DNA of 64,000 nt from Vibrio sp. MEBiC08052 (GTDB taxonomy: Bacteria > Pseudomonadota > Gammaproteobacteria > Enterobacterales > Vibrionaceae). Location of the stretch: contig NZ_KQ947475.1 of assembly GCF_001506075.1 (NCBI RefSeq), forward strand, positions 1,762,331 to 1,826,330, read 5' to 3'. Under the pieces are notes generated by a model. That model made no database searches, had not been told where the DNA came from, and was given only the letters and a program-made list of their open reading frames with translations. The translations under genes and the position numbers were made by a program. Shown here piece by piece: positions 26,367 through 35,990 of this stretch (the first letter of the stretch is position 1; each line of letters begins with the position of its first letter).

Positions 26367-27803
26367 TAGCGCCATAAACTCATCAACCGGTGTACGCTCC
26401 AGACGTTGCTGATCCAGACACAGTGTCGTCAGTGCTTCAACACGGCCTTGAGGAAAACGAGTCTGTAAATTACGGATAAACTTCTGCTCGAGTACGGGAA
26501 TCCCTTCTTCTCTGCGACGCCGATGACCGATCGGATACTCGACCTCGACTTTCTCTGTACATGAGCCATCACGGAAGAAAACCTGAATGGCATTCGCGAT
26601 CGAACGTTTATCGGCTTCCAGATACTCGCGGCTATAACGGTTATCTTCCTGAATCACCATCTTGTTTCTGAGCTGATCGATGCGAGGATCGCCCTGATGA
26701 AAACCATCTTCATAGTATTCAGCCACTAAATCACCATAAAGTAATGGCACAGCCGTCATATATTGCAGACAATGATCGCGGTCTGCCGGATTTGCCAGTT
26801 CACCGACCTTGGAAATGATACGAATAGCTGATTCATGGGTGGTCAGTTCAATGCGATCAATCTCATCAATCCGATCCCGGACATGCGGATGTAATTGCAC
26901 CGCACATTCAACTGCTGTCTGCGCATGGAACTCCGCCGGAAACGATATCTTGAACAGTACATTTTCCATCACATAACTGGAGAATTGTTGTGGGATATCA
27001 AATGCTTTGCCTTTGAACAGCACATCATAATATCCCCACTGCGGGGCAGAGAGAACCGTCGGGATCCCCATCTCGCCCTTCATGGTAATCATCGCCAGCC
27101 GGACCGCCCTCGATGTTGCATCTCCGGCAGCCCAAGATTTGCGGGAGCCGGCATTCGGTGCGTGGCGATACGTTCGCAGCGCACCACCATCGACCCAAGC
27201 CTGAGACAGTGCATCAATAATCTGCTGTCGGCTACCGCCAAGCATCTTCGTCACCACAGCAACCGAGGCCACACGTACCAAAAGTACATGGTCAAGTCCG
27301 ACCCGGTTGAAACTATTGTGTAATGCCAGAACACCTTGAATCTCATGCGCTTTGATCATGGCGGTTAAAACATCTTTCATCACCAGCGGTGGTTTTCCCT
27401 GAGCAACGGCCACTCGACTCAGGTAATCCGCCGTCGCGAGAATACCGCCCAGATTATCAGAGGGATGGCCCCATTCTGCCGCCAGCCAAGTGTCATTGAA
27501 ATCCAGCCAGCGAATCATACAGCCAATGTTAAATGCGGCCGTGACCGGATCCAGCTCATGGGAGGTGCCCGGCACCCGGGCGCCATGACGTACGGTGGTG
27601 CCCGGCACAGTGGGACCTAAATGCTTGGTACATTCAGGAAAACGTAACGCGAGCAGGCCACATCCCAGCGTGTCGATAAGGCAATTGCGCGCGGTCTGAT
27701 AAGCTTCTTGTGACGTGATAGGCTGTTGATCGACATAATCGGCAATTTGCACCAGTAGTTCATCGGGTTGTTGCCGTTGATTAAAATCTACATTCTGACT
27801 CAT
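26352..27803 (-). CDS. prpD: 2-methylcitrate dehydratase PrpD
   Basis: PrpD dehydrates 2-methylcitrate to 2-methyl-cis-aconitate in propionate catabolism. It is a 483-residue MmgE/PrpD-family protein, the same length as E. coli PrpD. Family stretches include [20 protein letters not shown] near residue 50, [19 protein letters not shown] near 99, [17 protein letters not shown] and [14 protein letters not shown]. The operon uses PrpD rather than the AcnD/PrpF pair found in many marine gammaproteobacteria, including other vibrios. The gene is 14 bases after prpC and probably translated from the same mRNA. Its last five codons belong to a tandem 15-bp repeat. Confidence 0.95.
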   Translation of the reverse strand: MSQNVDFNQRQQPDELLVQIADYVDQQPITSQEAYQTARNCLIDTLGCGLLALRFPECTKHLGPTVPGTTVRHGARVPGTSHELDPVTAAFNIGCMIRWLDFNDTWLAAEWGHPSDNLGGILATADYLSRVAVAQGKPPLVMKDVLTAMIKAHEIQGVLALHNSFNRVGLDHVLLVRVASVAVVTKMLGGSRQQIIDALSQAWVDGGALRTYRHAPNAGSRKSWAAGDATSRAVRLAMITMKGEMGIPTVLSAPQWGYYDVLFKGKAFDIPQQFSSYVMENVLFKISFPAEFHAQTAVECAVQLHPHVRDRIDEIDRIELTTHESAIRIISKVGELANPADRDHCLQYMTAVPLLYGDLVAEYYEDGFHQGDPRIDQLRNKMVIQEDNRYSREYLEADKRSIANAIQVFFRDGSCTEKVEVEYPIGHRRRREEGIPVLEQKFIRNLQTRFPQGRVEALTTLCLDQQRLERTPVDEFMALFVIN

Positions 27804-27817
27804 GAGTCTGTCCTTGG

Positions 27818-28945
27818 TTAACGCTGTTCAATGGGAATCCAATCTTGATGTTCAGGGCCTTGATAGTCGGCACTCGGACGAATAATCCTGTTATTGTCCC
27901 GCTGCTCGAAAACATGAGCGGCCCAACCGGTCAAACGACTGATGACGAAAATCGGGGTAAAGAGTGGCGTCGGAATTCCCATAAAGTGATAAGCGGAAGC
28001 ATGATAAAAGTCGGCATTACAAAACAGCCCCTTCTCCCGTTTCATGACGGCTTCTACCCGTTCTGAAACAGCGTAAAGGTGGTGATCGCCAACTTGTTGA
28101 GAAAGACGTTGCGACCACTGTTTAATCAGTGCATTCCGGGGATCACACTCTCGATATACCGCATGACCGAAGCCCATAATTTTGTCTTTGTGAGCCAGCT
28201 TTTCGAGCAGACCGCTTTCCGCTTGTTCCGGTGTTTCCCACTGGGAAATCATGGCCATCGCAGCTTCATTCGCACCGCCATGCAGCGGACCGCGAAGCGT
28301 GCCGATTGCCCCTGTAATACAGGAGTGGAGATCCGATAGCGTCGAGGCACACACCCGGGCAGTGAATGTCGAAGCATTGAATTCATGTTCAGCATACAAG
28401 ATCAGGGAACAATGCATCGCTTGACGGAATTGCTCATCGGGTTCGCGGTCCAACAGCATTTTCAGAAAGTAGCCACCGATAGAGGTTTCACTGTGATCGT
28501 CGGTGTTGATTCGCACCCCATCATGGCTAAACCGATACCAGTAGCAGATGATCGCCGGGAAGCAAGCCAATAACCGTTCAGTGGCTGACAACTGCTGAGA
28601 AAAATCAGTCTCAGGCTCAAGGTTACCGAGCACCGAACACCCGGTGCGCATCACATCCATCGGATGCGTCTCTGCGGGTAAACGTTCTAAAACGTCTTTG
28701 AGTACCTGCGGTAATCCGCGTAACTGCATCAGGTGGGTCGTGTAGGCATCTAACTCTTGTTGGTTTGGCAGTCTGCCTTTGAGTAGCAGGTAAGCCACTT
28801 CTTCAAACTGCGCATGATTGGCAAGGTCTGTAATATCGTAACCCCGGTAGGTTAACCCTGTTCCGGTTTTCCCGACAGTACATAAGGCAGTCGTGCCAGC
28901 ACTCTGCCCTCGCAACCCTGCACCTCCCAATTCCTTGTTTGGCAT
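27818..28945 (-). CDS. prpC: 2-methylcitrate synthase PrpC
   Basis: PrpC condenses propionyl-CoA with oxaloacetate to 2-methylcitrate. It is a 375-residue short-type citrate synthase fold (E. coli PrpC 389). Conserved parts include [18 protein letters not shown] near residue 26, [27 protein letters not shown] near 235, and the catalytic [15 protein letters not shown] near 273 with His and Asp. The closing region is [22 protein letters not shown]. It is placed between prpB (105 bases upstream) and prpD (14 bases downstream). The absence of a long N-terminal extension separates it from hexameric citrate synthase GltA. Confidence 0.95.
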   Translation of the reverse strand: MPNKELGGAGLRGQSAGTTALCTVGKTGTGLTYRGYDITDLANHAQFEEVAYLLLKGRLPNQQELDAYTTHLMQLRGLPQVLKDVLERLPAETHPMDVMRTGCSVLGNLEPETDFSQQLSATERLLACFPAIICYWYRFSHDGVRINTDDHSETSIGGYFLKMLLDREPDEQFRQAMHCSLILYAEHEFNASTFTARVCASTLSDLHSCITGAIGTLRGPLHGGANEAAMAMISQWETPEQAESGLLEKLAHKDKIMGFGHAVYRECDPRNALIKQWSQRLSQQVGDHHLYAVSERVEAVMKREKGLFCNADFYHASAYHFMGIPTPLFTPIFVISRLTGWAAHVFEQRDNNRIIRPSADYQGPEHQDWIPIEQR

Positions 28946-29050
28946 GTTGAGCTCCTTATTTCCCTGCCGCTTATCTCTGACGGATAATCATTGTCCCCGG
29001 ATAGGGCATGATTCAGTCGGCCGGGTTAGTTTCACGTGATGGATATAAAT

Positions 29051-29947
29051 TTACTGGTGCTGCTCAGAAAACAGTTGATCCAACTTATCTTCATAAGAGT
29101 GATAATTCAGATAGTCATACAATGTCTGTCTGGTCTGCATCTGTGGCAGTAACGCCTGCTGATTGCCGGTTGTGAGCAGATGCTGATACACCATTTCTGC
29201 CGCTTTATTCATGGCTCTGAATGCACTCAACGGATAAAGCACCATACTCACTCGTGCCTCGGCAAGCACGTCACAGTCATACAAAGGTGTTTGGCCGAAT
29301 TCGGTGATATTCGCCAAAATCGGAATAGGTCTCCCTGCGGCTTCTTCCAGTGCTGTCGCGAACTGCTCATATTGACCTAACTCGACCATCGCTTCGGGAA
29401 AAATCATATCGGCGCCGGCTTCAACACAGGCAATCGCTCGTTCAATCGCCTTTTCCATGCCCTCTACCGCTAAAGCATCAGTTCGCGCCATAATGACAAA
29501 ATCATCATCAACGCGCGCGTCCACAGCGGCCTTAATTCTATCGGCCATTTCAGCACAACTGACAATCGCTTTATTGGGTCGGTGACCGCATCTTTTTTGC
29601 AGCACTTGGTCTTCAATATGAACCGCCGCGGCCCCCGCTTTTTCCATCGCACGGATAGTTCTGGCAATGCTGAAAGCGCCGCCGAATCCAGTATCGATAT
29701 CGACGAGCAACGGTAAATCACTTGCATTGGTAATCCGTTCAACGTCCACCAGCACATCATTGAGTGTGGTGATCCCTAAGTCGGGCACCCCATAAGATGC
29801 ATTGGCAATACCGCCACCGGAAAGATAAATTGCCTGATGCCCGATTTGTTGCGCCATCATCGCGCAATACGGATTAATCGTGCCGACAATTTGCAGGGGT
29901 CGGTTGTGTCTGACTGCTGCTCTGAATTTTTTACCCGGACTATTCAT
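29051..29947 (-). CDS. prpB: Methylisocitrate lyase PrpB
   Basis: PrpB splits 2-methylisocitrate into pyruvate and succinate. This 298-residue ICL/PEP-mutase family TIM barrel matches E. coli PrpB (296). Key segments are [19 protein letters not shown] near residue 37, the metal-binding DIDTGFGG near 83, the active-site loop KRCGHRPNK near 118 and [17 protein letters not shown] near 153. Its ATG overlaps the regulator's stop by 4 bases (ATGA), so regulator and enzyme genes are co-translated. It is the first structural gene of the prp operon. Confidence 0.96.
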   Translation of the reverse strand: MNSPGKKFRAAVRHNRPLQIVGTINPYCAMMAQQIGHQAIYLSGGGIANASYGVPDLGITTLNDVLVDVERITNASDLPLLVDIDTGFGGAFSIARTIRAMEKAGAAAVHIEDQVLQKRCGHRPNKAIVSCAEMADRIKAAVDARVDDDFVIMARTDALAVEGMEKAIERAIACVEAGADMIFPEAMVELGQYEQFATALEEAAGRPIPILANITEFGQTPLYDCDVLAEARVSMVLYPLSAFRAMNKAAEMVYQHLLTTGNQQALLPQMQTRQTLYDYLNYHSYEDKLDQLFSEQHQ

Positions 29948-30642
29948 GATTGTTCTCCCTGTTCGGACAGCATATGGACTTCAATCAGTTTCCGACTGCC
30001 CGCGATATGACGCCGCATCAACATTTCCGCCAGTTCCTCATCCCGTTCCCGTATGGCCTTCAGGATAAACTGGTGCTCCCCAAGTGCTTCTCTCGGCTGA
30101 CTGTGAGCCCGAGGGGACTGATAACGAAACATGCGCAATAAATGATACAACTCATCACACAATAGCCGGATAAGTTGTTGGTTACGGCTGGCTTTGATAA
30201 TGCAATAATGGAAATCGAAATCACCATGCTGATGAAAGTATGACGCACCTTCAATTTGGCTAAGATGACAAGCATGTTTTTCTAACAGTGCTTCAAGATT
30301 GCTCAACTCTGCCGGTGTGATATATCGGGCAGCAAGGCGCGCGGCCATTCCTTCGAGGGCTTCCCGCACCGCATACAGTTCAATCAATTTTTCATAAGAC
30401 AGCGCAATCACTCTCGCACCGACATGCGGGATCCGCTCAATCAAGCCAAGGCCTTCCAGCCGCATCAGCGCTTCCCGTAATGGCCCCCGGCTGACCTGAA
30501 ACTGACGGGCAAGATTGGGTTCGGAGATCTTACTGCCGGGCGCAATCTCTCCCTGAACAATCGCTTCAATCAAGTAATCCGTCAGATGTTCTGATTTGGT
30601 GTTGTCTTTCTCCGGCTGAATTAAATCTGTCGCTTGATCCAC
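29944..30642 (-). CDS. prpR: GntR/FCD-family regulator of the prp operon
   Basis: A winged-helix GntR domain is followed by a helical FCD ligand domain. The DNA-binding part contains [19 protein letters not shown] and [19 protein letters not shown], the typical GntR recognition helix. The FCD part has the metal/acid-binding His pattern [12 protein letters not shown] and the terminal RRHIAGSRK. The open frame reaches GTG 30708, but GTG 30642 has AGAGAG 6 bases upstream and gives a usual length of 232 residues. This regulator is unrelated to the sigma-54-type PrpR of enterobacteria; it probably senses 2-methylcitrate or a related acid. It leads the operon, and two ATTGT-NN-ACAAT sites lie upstream. 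The prpR name is by role. Confidence 0.88.
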   Translation of the reverse strand: MDQATDLIQPEKDNTKSEHLTDYLIEAIVQGEIAPGSKISEPNLARQFQVSRGPLREALMRLEGLGLIERIPHVGARVIALSYEKLIELYAVREALEGMAARLAARYITPAELSNLEALLEKHACHLSQIEGASYFHQHGDFDFHYCIIKASRNQQLIRLLCDELYHLLRMFRYQSPRAHSQPREALGEHQFILKAIRERDEELAEMLMRRHIAGSRKLIEVHMLSEQGEQS

Positions 30643-30720
30643 TGTCGTCTCTCTATTGATGAGGTCTTTTGACCGGCTCCGTATAAAAAATAGCCGATCC
30701 ACTGACACGTTCGCAAGCAG

Positions 30721-30732
30721 ATTGTTGACAAT
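30721..30732. promoter_or_regulatory. GntR-type operator, proximal site
   Basis: ATTGT-TG-ACAAT is a perfect inverted repeat with a 2-base centre, the classic form for GntR/FCD regulators (TTGT-NN-ACAA core). It lies 79 bases upstream of the chosen prp regulator start. An adjacent inverted repeat TTAGAC-TAAT-GTCTAA is at 30733-30748. Confidence 0.7.
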
Positions 30733-30835
30733 TTAGACTAATGTCTAACTATGTATTCTCGGTTTTAATATCAATATAAAATTAAATTATTTAAAAACAA
30801 TCAGATAAAATAAAATCAATTTTTCATCATAAAAT

Positions 30836-30847
30836 ATTGTCAACAAT
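30836..30847. promoter_or_regulatory. GntR-type operator, distal site
   Basis: ATTGT-CA-ACAAT has the same half-sites as the proximal operator, with centres 115 bp apart (about 11 helical turns). The DNA between them is very AT-rich, as expected for a promoter, and the spacing would allow looping by a dimeric regulator. Confidence 0.7.
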
Positions 30848-30889
30848 CCATACTGTTCACATCGACTTTGTATGTATGTTGCAGCCATT

Positions 30890-30931
30890 AGTCGAGGTAA
30901 ATTAGTTGAGGTAAATTGATTGAACTAAATG
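30890..30931. repeat. Short imperfect 14-bp tandem repeat
   Basis: AGTCGAGGTAAATT (30890-30903), AGTTGAGGTAAATT (30904-30917) and a third diverged unit GATTGAACTAAATG (30918-30931) follow each other directly, upstream of the prp operators. No function is known. Confidence 0.6.
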
Positions 30932-31033
30932 GAGTATATTGAATTGAATGCATCAATGAATCGCCGGTCAGACAAGCAGTCTGCAACGGCTTACAGGTTC
31001 GGGAAAATTAAGTCAGAAGAAAATGAGATAGGC

Positions 31034-31073
31034 TCATCGCTCAGCATATTGTTCATACCCGACTGAGCGATGA
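31034..31073 (-). terminator. 11-bp inverted repeat after rimJ
   Basis: TCATCGCTCAG (31034-31044) pairs perfectly with CTGAGCGATGA (31063-31073). It lies 28 bases after the rimJ stop. The T-run on the minus strand is poor, so it may be a weak terminator or an mRNA-end hairpin. Confidence 0.5.
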
Positions 31074-31100
31074 TATTCATGCAATGGAGAACAACGAGAG

Positions 31101-31673
31101 TCAGGCTGCGGACTTGGCTCTCCAGCCAAGATTAATCAGTGAGGTCAGATAGTGATCTTCCCACTGACCATCAATCAACAGAAAATCTTTCAACTCTCCT
31201 TCATACTGAAAACCCAACCGCTTCAACACGGCTTCGCTGCGTTGATTGCGGGGCATGTATGTTGCAGAGATGCGATGCATATTCTGCGCTTCAAACATAA
31301 ACCGACAAGCCATTTTTAATGCCCGGGTCATGATCCCTTTACCCTGCGCATTTTCAGCCAATGAGTAACCGACATAACAGCTGTGAACCGGAAAACGTGA
31401 AATTTGGCTAAACGAGATCGTACCAACCATTTCATTGGTAGAAATATCGAAAATCAGGAGATAGAAACCAACTGCCATCGTTTCTAATTCTCTGAGTTTA
31501 ATCAGACGTTGTGCCCAACCTTGCTCAAGAAAAAATTCCTCTTCTCGTTTCGGCTCCCACGGTGTGAGGTAGCGTCGGTTAACATTGAAATACCGGGCAA
31601 TCGTTCTGGCGTCATCAATCCGGGCCGAACGAATCACAATATCACCATCGACATCATAAACTTGTTTATACAT
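31101..31673 (-). CDS. rimJ: RimJ-like ribosomal-protein N-acetyltransferase
   Basis: A 190-residue GNAT of the RimJ/RimL type, which acetylates the N-terminal residue of ribosomal proteins (RimJ acts on S5 in E. coli, 194 residues). Visible parts are VIRSARIDDARTIARYFNVN near the N-terminus, RYLTPWEPKREEEFF, and the acetyl-CoA loop ENAQGKGIMTRALKMACRFM. The typical RimJ/L end ATYMPRNQRSEAVLKRLGF with YEGELKDFLLIDGQWEDHY follows. It lies 77 bases downstream of tyrR on the same strand. The family is sure; the exact ribosomal target is inferred. Confidence 0.85.
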   Translation of the reverse strand: MYKQVYDVDGDIVIRSARIDDARTIARYFNVNRRYLTPWEPKREEEFFLEQGWAQRLIKLRELETMAVGFYLLIFDISTNEMVGTISFSQISRFPVHSCYVGYSLAENAQGKGIMTRALKMACRFMFEAQNMHRISATYMPRNQRSEAVLKRLGFQYEGELKDFLLIDGQWEDHYLTSLINLGWRAKSAA

Positions 31674-31750
31674 AAATTACTTAGCGTCCTGTTGCTTATC
31701 GCTCCGAGAGTATCAGCCTCGCTAGAAAGGCGATAGACATCCCGAAAAGG

Positions 31751-33298
31751 TTAATGTTTCCGAATATCGTAATCTCGCAATTTGTTCGCAATTGAGGTAT
31801 GAGATACGTTCAACCGTTTCGCCAGCTTACGACTAGAGGGGAATGACTGATAGAGTCGCTCTAACACTTTGGCTTCATAATCTTTCATGATGTCATCCAA
31901 ACAGCCATCGAGATTCAACAGCCCGATCCCGCCATTGACCGCATCAACTCCCGGGAGATGGAAATAGTCGATTTTTAACTCATCGTCCGGCATCTCGGTC
32001 AATGCTCTCAGCACCATGTTATCCAACTGACGCATATTGCCGGGCCACTGATAGTGCGACAACTGTTCAATGACTGATTCATCATAGTGAGGTTTTGCCA
32101 TCCCCATATGGCGCACGTGCTTGGCAATAAAGAGTTCCAGCAATGGCTGAACATCACTGGGGCGCTCACGCAATGGTGGAATCGACAGGGTCAGTACATT
32201 CAACCGATAAAACAGATCTTCACGGAATTTATCGGATTCGGCCAAGGCTGCCAGATTATGCCGCGTTGATGCGATCACCCGGACATCAACGTGAATTTCA
32301 TGCTCTTCCCCGACTCGGCGGAATGTCCCATCCTGGAGAAAACGTAATAATTTAATCTGGAGGTGTGCGCTCATTTCACCGATTTCATCGAGAAACACGG
32401 TGCCACCATTGGCCTGCTCAAAAATGCCCTTATGCCCTTCACGGTGATTGAAAGATCCCGGTGCATGACCGAATAACTCGGTTTCGGCAACATCATCCGG
32501 CATCGACGCACAACTCACGACCAAGAATGGTCTCGATGAACGTTCTGAGCGATTATGGCAAGCCTTCGCCAACATTTCTTTTCCGGTACCGGTTTCGCCT
32601 TCGATCAATAAAGGTTGATCCAGCATCGCCAGCTTCTTCGCCTGATTGATGAGATGTTTGTGCCGGTTTGAAATACCGACGAAGTGTTCAAATCCCAGTT
32701 CACTATGAAGCGGTAATTGTGTGAGTTGTATTTCATGATGAAGCTGTCTGGCTCGCAGGATCACCATTGCACTGGCCAGAATCGACTCTTTTGACTCACT
32801 CTGAATGTAAACGGGCATAATCTCCAGAACATAGTCCAGACCATTAAGCACAATGTCCTCTCGCTGACGGGATTTACTCCCTTCAAGCCAACGAGAAAAG
32901 TTAAAAGCATGAACCAGTGTTGAAATCGCATGGCCGATGACTTCGTGTTGCTGCTTATTAAGCAATGATAAAGCGGCATGGTTTGCAGTATCGACAAAGC
33001 CTTTCAAATCCATCGCCAACACCGCATCCGGGAGGTTATTCAGCAGTGAAACCAACTCAGTGTTATGTCGTTCCATTGGCATGAACTGAATTTTCCGGAC
33101 ATCTTTCACACCGGATATCATCCGAATTTGAGCCATCAACTCACTAAACGTCGTGAAATCAATATCCGGGCAATTCAGATAAATAATCCCAGAAATATCA
33201 ATTTCAATTCCTCTCAAATCGATATTTCTGGAGACCAGAATATCCAGTAGTTCCCGGGTCAACCCGAGCCGGTCTTCGCAAAAGACTTCTAGACGCAC
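31751..33298 (-). CDS. tyrR: Aromatic amino-acid regulator TyrR
   Basis: TyrR represses or activates aromatic amino-acid biosynthesis and transport genes in response to Tyr, Phe and Trp. The N-terminal ACT domain starts RLEVFCEDRLGLTREL, a PAS domain follows (about 78-190), then the AAA+ domain with Walker A GETGTGKEML and Walker B GGTVFLDEIGEMS. The C-terminal HTH is SSRKLAKRLNVSHTSIANKL. I choose GTG 33298 because the conserved protein begins at RLEVF; this gives 515 residues (E. coli 513). A TTG three codons earlier is the alternative. The position of the sigma-54-contact loop GAFTGA reads GSFNHR, so sigma-54 activation is not expected. The ycjX-ycjF-tyrR order matches E. coli. Confidence 0.95.
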   Translation of the reverse strand: MRLEVFCEDRLGLTRELLDILVSRNIDLRGIEIDISGIIYLNCPDIDFTTFSELMAQIRMISGVKDVRKIQFMPMERHNTELVSLLNNLPDAVLAMDLKGFVDTANHAALSLLNKQQHEVIGHAISTLVHAFNFSRWLEGSKSRQREDIVLNGLDYVLEIMPVYIQSESKESILASAMVILRARQLHHEIQLTQLPLHSELGFEHFVGISNRHKHLINQAKKLAMLDQPLLIEGETGTGKEMLAKACHNRSERSSRPFLVVSCASMPDDVAETELFGHAPGSFNHREGHKGIFEQANGGTVFLDEIGEMSAHLQIKLLRFLQDGTFRRVGEEHEIHVDVRVIASTRHNLAALAESDKFREDLFYRLNVLTLSIPPLRERPSDVQPLLELFIAKHVRHMGMAKPHYDESVIEQLSHYQWPGNMRQLDNMVLRALTEMPDDELKIDYFHLPGVDAVNGGIGLLNLDGCLDDIMKDYEAKVLERLYQSFPSSRKLAKRLNVSHTSIANKLRDYDIRKH

Positions 33299-33315
33299 AA
33301 AAATCAACCCAAACG

Positions 33316-33333
33316 TGTAAGGAAAAGTTGACA
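33316..33333. promoter_or_regulatory. TYR box upstream of tyrR
   Basis: TGTAAG-GAAAAG-TTGACA matches the TyrR consensus TGTAAA-N6-TTTACA with two changes, keeping the critical G and C. It ends 18 bases before the start codon, a position suited to autorepression as known for E. coli tyrR. Confidence 0.65.
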
Positions 33334-33469
33334 GTAGTTTCTATCAACACGGAATCTCCGTCAAGTTACAAAAATGACCCGATAAAAACAGATGCACTGA
33401 TATCACAATTTGATAAGCAACTTATCCGAGAATCATCTCACTGGATGTGTTGCCGACAAACATTGACCA

Positions 33470-34519
33470 TCAAGGTGTTTTCATCAGGGCCAGTACTCTC
33501 GAAACAATCGCTTTTCTGACGCTGGTCAGTTTCGCTTTCCGTTCAGGAATCCATGGTAATGGCCGCAGTAGTGTGACGGCCTGAAGCCCTAGACGCGCGG
33601 TGAGTATCCCGACGCCCACCCCTTGTCCGGCTCTGGCGGATATTTTTCCGGCCAATCCGGCCGAAAGCAAGTCGGTTCCGGCATCAATTGCAATTTCACT
33701 GGCACCGGCAGCAGCCATATTGACGAACAGCGTCCGCAACAAACGAACCCGGGACCAGTAACCTAAACGAACACCGTATAAATCAGATAACCGATTGATC
33801 ATTGCCAGATTGCGCCACGCAACCAACAGCATATCAGTCACTGCCAGCGGACTGACCGCAACCAGTGCTGCAGATTCGGTCGCATGACGGGAAATCAGCT
33901 GAATTGCTTTTTCATCGAGATGTTTCAGGACAAACACATCGAACAACGCCAGAATCTCACCATCGTTATAGGCTGTATTCAGATGCTTTTCCCATTCTGC
34001 CACATGCTGGGATTCAATCGCTGCCGCTGCACCGTTAACCAAGCCGGCCTCATTGATGATTTTACGACACAGCCCGGTTGCCTGGCCGACACTGTGTGAG
34101 TGAATCAGAGTTTCAGCTTCCGTCTGGCGAGTAAAATGTTTTCGCAATGAGCGCAATGTGAACCACTCTTTCACTAACTGGCTGAGACCAACCCCGGCAA
34201 CAGCCGTCACGAGTGCTGTCCAGCCTAACGTTAACCATTCACCATTCTGATATGCCGCAACAATGGTATCTACTGCCTGCCAGCCGACTAAACCAACAAA
34301 AGCGCTGCCACTCAATCGCCAGAACCAAGGCGATTTGCTCCGGGGCCGAATCACCGTATCGAGATTGACATCTTCTGATTCCGCCAGTGACGATTGTGCG
34401 ACAGGTTCAGGCGTAAATTTTTCTTCATCAAACTGCTGTTGCGCCAGCAGTGAGGCTGTTTTCTCATTTGATGATTCCAAGTCTTGCTGAAAGACTCGTT
34501 TCGGTTGATAAGGTGTCAT
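33470..34519 (-). CDS. ycjF: YcjF-family inner-membrane protein (TIGR01620/UPF0283)
   Basis: A 349-residue protein with a polar N-terminal tail (about 70 residues, Gln/Glu-rich). Two transmembrane helices near residues 75-125 (FWRLSGSAFVGLVGWQAVD and WTALVTAVAGVGLSQLV) precede a large helical C-terminal domain ending in hydrophobic stretches. Its ATG overlaps the ycjX stop by 4 bases, so the two are co-translated. The pair belongs to the stress-associated ycjX-ycjF unit found beside tyrR in enterobacteria. Molecular function is unknown; it probably anchors or partners the YcjX GTPase at the inner membrane. Confidence 0.9.
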   Translation of the reverse strand: MTPYQPKRVFQQDLESSNEKTASLLAQQQFDEEKFTPEPVAQSSLAESEDVNLDTVIRPRSKSPWFWRLSGSAFVGLVGWQAVDTIVAAYQNGEWLTLGWTALVTAVAGVGLSQLVKEWFTLRSLRKHFTRQTEAETLIHSHSVGQATGLCRKIINEAGLVNGAAAAIESQHVAEWEKHLNTAYNDGEILALFDVFVLKHLDEKAIQLISRHATESAALVAVSPLAVTDMLLVAWRNLAMINRLSDLYGVRLGYWSRVRLLRTLFVNMAAAGASEIAIDAGTDLLSAGLAGKISARAGQGVGVGILTARLGLQAVTLLRPLPWIPERKAKLTSVRKAIVSRVLALMKTP

Positions 34520-35898
34520 CGCAATTTATCTCCGATTAAATATTCCAGTACCGCGTCGAGACGAATTTGAGGTATCGGTTGCCGGGGGTCAGAAATTTGT
34601 GGACGGAACTCGGTAAAATCAAAGCGTTGAGATTGCCAGAATGCCGGGGATGGGAGTTTGTCCGGGACCTCTCCGGGGAAAATTGTTACATTTTCGCCGC
34701 TGAGCGTGGTGCCTTGAATCGCATGTATGCGTCCTTCCGGTGCTGAGATATATCCGGATTGCGTCGCCTGAACAGACGCTAAAGTCATGCATTCCATCGC
34801 CACGTTTTGATAAGAGACATCCTGCCAGACCGGCTGAATCATTTGATTCAACAAATGTAACAAATGTACGTGTTGATCCGGTGTGACATGATCCGCTTTG
34901 GTGGCAGCAAACAGCACTTTATCGATTTTGGGTGCAAACAGTCGTGACAATAAACCACTCCGCCCGTACTTAAAACTTTGCAGGAGGTGCACCAAGGCGT
35001 GTTGCATATCGACAAAAGAATCATGTCCGGCATTGAGCGGGCTCAGGCAATCCACCAGCACCACCTGACGATCAAATGTGGAAAAATATTCCCGATAGAA
35101 GTTACGCACAACTTTTGACTGATACTCTTGGTAACGCGTTTTGAGCAGGTCATAGTTGGTCGTCAGTGAACGACGTGAACGATACTCCTCTGGCGGGAGA
35201 CAAGGAAAAAACTGCAGAACCGGTGCACCGGCCAGCTCTCCGGGTAACACAAAACGCCCGGGTTGTACCCAGTGAAATCCTTCAGCTTTACAATGGTGCA
35301 AATAATCCGTGTACACGCTGGCAATATCTGCCAAGCGTTGCTCATCTGCTTCTGCATTCAGATCCAGCGCCCGACTCTTCTCAAGCCATCCATCAGCCAT
35401 TACTTTTCTTTGTCCGCTTAACTGCTGAATCTGCTGCGCTGACCACTGTTCAAAACTCATCTCCAGAAGCGGTAAATCGAGCAACCACTCTCCCGGATAA
35501 TCGATCAAATCGATATACAATGTCAGTGACTTGCCCAGTAGGCGTTTACTTCTTTTATCCGGTCGGTATTTGATGGCGACTCGTGTTTCACTGACATCCC
35601 GGGTTGGTTCCGGCCAAAAAGGAGGATGGTTCTGAATCGCTGAGATGGCCTTTTCATAATCAAAACGAGAAACCATCAGATTGCGCTGTGGAATCCGTTT
35701 GGTACCGATGATTCGCTGTTGCTGACTCGCGACCAAAAAGGGCAAATGGTGATGTGTCGAAAGATACTGAATTTGATTGAGCAGTGAGGTGATAAAAGCC
35801 GTTTTGCCGGCTCGTGATAGCCCGGTAACAGCGACTTTGATATTCGCATCCAGACCACGCTGAAGCAATTCCGAAACATCCTGACCAATCTGTCGCAT
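34516..35898 (-). CDS. ycjX: YcjX-family GTP-binding protein (DUF463)
   Basis: A 460-residue P-loop GTPase. Walker A is GLSRAGKTAF at residues 26-35, the putative G3/Walker B region is LYIDLIDYPGEWLLD near 126-140, and the putative NKxD-like motif is AATKADHVTP near 333-342. YcjX-family proteins respond to membrane or heat stress in E. coli, where the gene neighbours psp. Psp genes are not in this window. It is the first gene of the ycjX-ycjF pair, with tyrR following after a 162-base gap. It probably acts as a nucleotide switch; the client is unknown. Confidence 0.9.
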   Translation of the reverse strand: MRQIGQDVSELLQRGLDANIKVAVTGLSRAGKTAFITSLLNQIQYLSTHHHLPFLVASQQQRIIGTKRIPQRNLMVSRFDYEKAISAIQNHPPFWPEPTRDVSETRVAIKYRPDKRSKRLLGKSLTLYIDLIDYPGEWLLDLPLLEMSFEQWSAQQIQQLSGQRKVMADGWLEKSRALDLNAEADEQRLADIASVYTDYLHHCKAEGFHWVQPGRFVLPGELAGAPVLQFFPCLPPEEYRSRRSLTTNYDLLKTRYQEYQSKVVRNFYREYFSTFDRQVVLVDCLSPLNAGHDSFVDMQHALVHLLQSFKYGRSGLLSRLFAPKIDKVLFAATKADHVTPDQHVHLLHLLNQMIQPVWQDVSYQNVAMECMTLASVQATQSGYISAPEGRIHAIQGTTLSGENVTIFPGEVPDKLPSPAFWQSQRFDFTEFRPQISDPRQPIPQIRLDAVLEYLIGDKLR

Positions 35899-35990
35899 TG
35901 CTACCGCCTTATTCTTTTAAGCTATTTTTTGAGTTACAGTTAGTAGCTGCAATTATATACTCAAGCTATATAAAAATGCAGCGCTGTGGC

